Both the position numbers and the translations under genes were made by a program. From an uncultured Mesorhizobium sp. (GTDB lineage: Bacteria; Pseudomonadota; Alphaproteobacteria; Rhizobiales; Rhizobiaceae), in contig CATMOC010000187.1 of the NCBI GenBank assembly GCA_950071955.1, forward strand, positions 1 to 7,109: a DNA stretch of 7,109 bases, read 5' to 3'. This document shows positions 5,503 through 7,109 of the stretch, one piece after another. The notes below the pieces were generated by a model that saw nothing but the letters and a program-made list of their open reading frames with translations, was not told the origin of the DNA and made no database searches. Position 1 is the stretch's first letter; each line of letters begins with the position of its first letter.

Positions 5503-6717
5503 TCAGGCGACCTGGCGGGCCAGCGCGCACTGCGACCAGAGGTCGGAAAGGGCGCCGACCAGATGGTCGATGTCGGCATCGGTATGCAGCGGCGAGGGGG
5601 TGATCCTGAGCCGCTCGGTCTTGCGCGGAACCGTCGGATAATTGATCGGCTGGACGTAGATGCCGTAATTGTCGAGCAGAAGGTCCGACAGCCATTTGCA
5701 CTTCGCCGCGTCGCCCACCATCACCGGCACGATGTGGCTGGGGGTCGGCATGGGGGGGGTGCCGATTGCGTCGAGCCGCGCCCGAACCTTGCGCACCCGA
5801 TCCTGGTGGCGGGCCCGCTCGAAGGGGCTCTGCTTGAGATGCTGGATCGAGGCCAGGGCACCGGCCGCCACATGCGGGGGCAGGGCGGTCGTGAAGATGA
5901 AGCCTGAGGCGAAGGAGCGGATGAAGTCGCACATTGCCGCCGAGCCGGTGATGTAGCCGCCGACCACGCCGAATGCCTTGCCGAGCGTGCCCTCGATCAG
6001 CGTGACGCGGTCCATCAGGCCTTCGCGCTCGGCGATGCCGCCGCCGCGCGGGCCATAGAGGCCGACCGCATGCACCTCGTCGAGATAGCTCATGGCGCCG
6101 TGCTTTTCGCAGACATCCAGGATGTCGGCGATCGGCGCGATATCTCCGTCCATCGAGTAGACGCTCTCGAAGGCGACGATCTTGGCCCGCTCCGGACCGT
6201 ATTCCGACAGGATCCGGTCGAGGTCCTCGACATCGTTGTGCTTCCAGATGCGGCGCTCAGCCTTGGAGTGGCGGATGCCCTCGATCATGGAGGCGTGGTT
6301 GCCGGCGTCCGACAGGATGACGCAATCGGGAATGTTGGAGCCGAGCGTGGAGAGGGCGGCCCAGTTGGAGACGTAGCCCGATGTGAAGAGCAACGCCGCC
6401 TGCTTGCCATGCAGATCGGCAAGTTCGCGCTCCAGCATGACGTGGTAATGGTTGGTGCCCGAGATGTTGCGCGTGCCGCCGGCACCGGCGCCGCATTTGT
6501 CCAGCGCCTCGTGCATGGCCGCGATCACCTTGGGGTTCTGGCCCATGCCGAGATAATCGTTCGAGCACCACACGGTGACCTCGCGCGTCTCGCCGCCAAC
6601 ATGGCGCGTTGCCCGCGGGAACGAACCCGCGCGACGCTCGAGATCTGCGAACACCCGATAGCGGCCCTCCTTGTGGAGGTCGTTGAGCTTCGTGGCGAAG
6701 AAGGCTTCGAAGTTCAT
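5503..6717 (-). CDS. hemA: 5-aminolevulinate synthase
   Basis: This PLP-dependent enzyme condenses glycine with succinyl-CoA to 5-aminolevulinate, CO2 and CoA. It is the first step of tetrapyrrole synthesis by the C4 route and acts in the cytoplasm. At 404 residues it is full length for alphaproteobacterial ALAS. Visible signatures are [13 protein letters not shown] (76-88), the conserved HND (160-162), [13 protein letters not shown] (184-196), [10 protein letters not shown] with cofactor-binding Asp213, and EGTLGKAFG with Schiff-base Lys247. FIFTTALPP follows further on. The start is set by AAGGAG 11 nt upstream. It converges on the trypsin gene and shares its terminator. A run of eight C on the coding strand (plus-strand G8, 5752-5759) encodes part of GTPPMP; the frame is intact. 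An FNR/FixK-like box about 150 nt upstream suggests control by oxygen. Close relatives such as 2-amino-3-ketobutyrate CoA ligase are excluded by the ALAS-specific motifs. Confidence 0.97.
   Translation of the reverse strand: MNFEAFFATKLNDLHKEGRYRVFADLERRAGSFPRATRHVGGETREVTVWCSNDYLGMGQNPKVIAAMHEALDKCGAGAGGTRNISGTNHYHVMLERELADLHGKQAALLFTSGYVSNWAALSTLGSNIPDCVILSDAGNHASMIEGIRHSKAERRIWKHNDVEDLDRILSEYGPERAKIVAFESVYSMDGDIAPIADILDVCEKHGAMSYLDEVHAVGLYGPRGGGIAEREGLMDRVTLIEGTLGKAFGVVGGYITGSAAMCDFIRSFASGFIFTTALPPHVAAGALASIQHLKQSPFERARHQDRVRKVRARLDAIGTPPMPTPSHIVPVMVGDAAKCKWLSDLLLDNYGIYVQPINYPTVPRKTERLRITPSPLHTDADIDHLVGALSDLWSQCALARQVA
5752..5759 (-). repeat. G8/C8 homopolymer inside hemA
   Basis: Eight consecutive G on the plus strand (C8 on the coding strand) lie in codons for Thr-Pro-Pro just before a conserved PSHIVPV segment. 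A one-base slip here would truncate HemA. The frame is correct in this sequence. Confidence 0.85.
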
Positions 6718-6728
6718 GCGTCTCTGTT

Positions 6729-6734
6729 CTCCTT
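6729..6734 (-). promoter_or_regulatory. hemA ribosome binding site
   Basis: AAGGAG on the minus strand lies 11 nt before the hemA ATG. The spacing is slightly long, but this is the only good match upstream. Confidence 0.7.
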
Positions 6735-6841
6735 GGAACTCTTCTAACCTCGATTACCGCTTTTGTCTCCCCAGTCCGGCGCGTCAAATCGCACCACTTG
6801 CGGGGACGGACAGGTTCGGTACGAGGCACGTTCCATCAACC

Positions 6842-6867
6842 GGTAACAAGTCCCCTCGACGGTTACC
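6842..6867. promoter_or_regulatory. Inverted repeat GGTAAC...GTTACC upstream of hemA
   Basis: GGTAAC (6842-6847) and GTTACC (6862-6867) are perfect inverted 6-mers separated by 14 bp, directly next to the FNR/FixK-like box. They could be an operator or an mRNA leader structure. The wide spacing makes chance occurrence possible. Confidence 0.3.
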
Positions 6868-6881
6868 TTGATTTCGCTCAA
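6868..6881. promoter_or_regulatory. FNR/FixK/FnrN-type box in the hemA promoter region
   Basis: TTGAT-TTCG-CTCAA matches the FNR/FixK consensus TTGAT-N4-ATCAA at 9 of 10 defined positions. It is centred about 157 nt before the hemA start. Control of hemA by FNR/FixK-family regulators is known in several alphaproteobacteria, for example FnrL in Rhodobacter and FixK2 in Bradyrhizobium, so the location fits biologically. No convincing -10 element was found at the class II distance. Confidence 0.55.
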
Positions 6882-6963
6882 TCTTCTGTTGAGTCGGTCA
6901 CACGGTCCAACGGGCGAGAGTCGCAATCTGCTCGCAACAGGCTGCGGGACGGTGCCGGTCCCC

Positions 6964-7109
6964 CTATATCCATGTAACCACGCGGTGATCCGGCGGGTGG
7001 ACCATGCGCACATGTGTGATGGCGCGCTCGGCGATCCAGGTCGCCCGCTCGGCCACGAACACGGCCTCGCCGGGGTCGAGATCGAGCGCACGGGCTTCCT
7101 CCGAACCCG
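6964..7109 (-). CDS. C-terminal end of a HutC-like GntR-family regulator (UTRA domain), partial
   Basis: On the minus strand an open frame enters from the right edge and stops at TAG (6964-6966), giving 47 visible residues; the N-terminus is outside the window. The sequence LDLDPGEAVFVAERATW, then AITHVRMVHPPDHRVV, fits the last strands of the UTRA ligand-binding domain as in the histidine-utilisation repressor HutC, where a 'RRTW...VTxxRLxHPG' pattern is typical. The family call is from memory of that pattern; the DNA-binding domain cannot be seen. HutC-type proteins repress histidine degradation genes and respond to urocanate, but other UTRA regulators share this end, so the ligand is left open. 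It lies 246 nt upstream of hemA on the same strand. Confidence 0.65.
   Translation of the reverse strand, partial: GSEEARALDLDPGEAVFVAERATWIAERAITHVRMVHPPDHRVVTWI

Noticed and set aside
6070..6747. Plus-strand open frame opposite hemA
   Set aside because: It is antisense to unambiguous HemA motifs and shows no recognisable protein features.
6759..6787. TTGACG as -35 of a hemA promoter
   Set aside because: The hexamer is good, but the -10 at 17-bp spacing (AAAAGC) is poor, so no promoter is called.
6877..6893. CTCAA-N7-TTGAG inverted repeat
   Set aside because: It shares its left arm with the FNR/FixK-like box, has only five bases per arm, and the box is the better explanation.
6946..6962. 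GGGAC/GTCCC hairpin just after the HutC-like stop
   Set aside because: Only five pairs around a 7-nt loop and no T-tract; too weak to call a terminator.
6744..7091. Minus-strand open frame of 115 residues covering the hemA upstream region
   Set aside because: It is Arg/Ser/Pro-rich without family features and overlaps the HutC-like fragment in another frame as well as the FNR/FixK-like box.

Overview
The window is GC-rich and reads as chromosome of an alphaproteobacterium, probably of the Rhizobiales type. The best evidence is a complete 5-aminolevulinate synthase (hemA), the C4/Shemin-route enzyme typical of Alphaproteobacteria. A near-perfect FNR/FixK-type box upstream of hemA and the general codon bias agree with this. 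No mobile element, tRNA, rRNA or CRISPR array is visible.

Layout. Positions 1-3000 hold three plus-strand genes in tight succession: a metacaspase-like (C14) protease whose N-terminus lies off the left edge, a small six-cysteine exported protein (17-nt gap), and a single-pass membrane protein resembling DUF4760 (ATGA overlap). A GC-rich hairpin closes this run. At 3062-5422 two secreted serine proteases are transcribed divergently from a ~250-bp intergenic region that contains a perfect interrupted palindrome. The minus-strand one is an S1B/V8-like protease with a long low-complexity prosegment. The plus-strand one is an S1A trypsin with an R|VIGG zymogen activation site, a long insertion before its specificity pocket, and probably a TTG start behind a perfect Shine-Dalgarno. 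A symmetric stem with A- and T-tracts at 5444-5478 ends both the trypsin gene and the converging hemA. hemA fills 5503-6717 on the minus strand. Its upstream region holds the FNR/FixK-like box and an inverted repeat. At the right edge is the C-terminal end of a HutC-like GntR-family regulator, which is easily missed because its start lies outside the window.

How the genes may work together. Three peptidases of three families sit side by side with two uncharacterised envelope proteins. The metacaspase carries the Asp-rich features that give metacaspases Arg/Lys specificity, and the trypsin is made as a zymogen activated by cleavage after Arg. An envelope proteolytic cascade is therefore a reasonable but unproven hypothesis; trypsin self-activation is the simpler alternative. 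hemA and the regulator look like an unrelated housekeeping neighbourhood.
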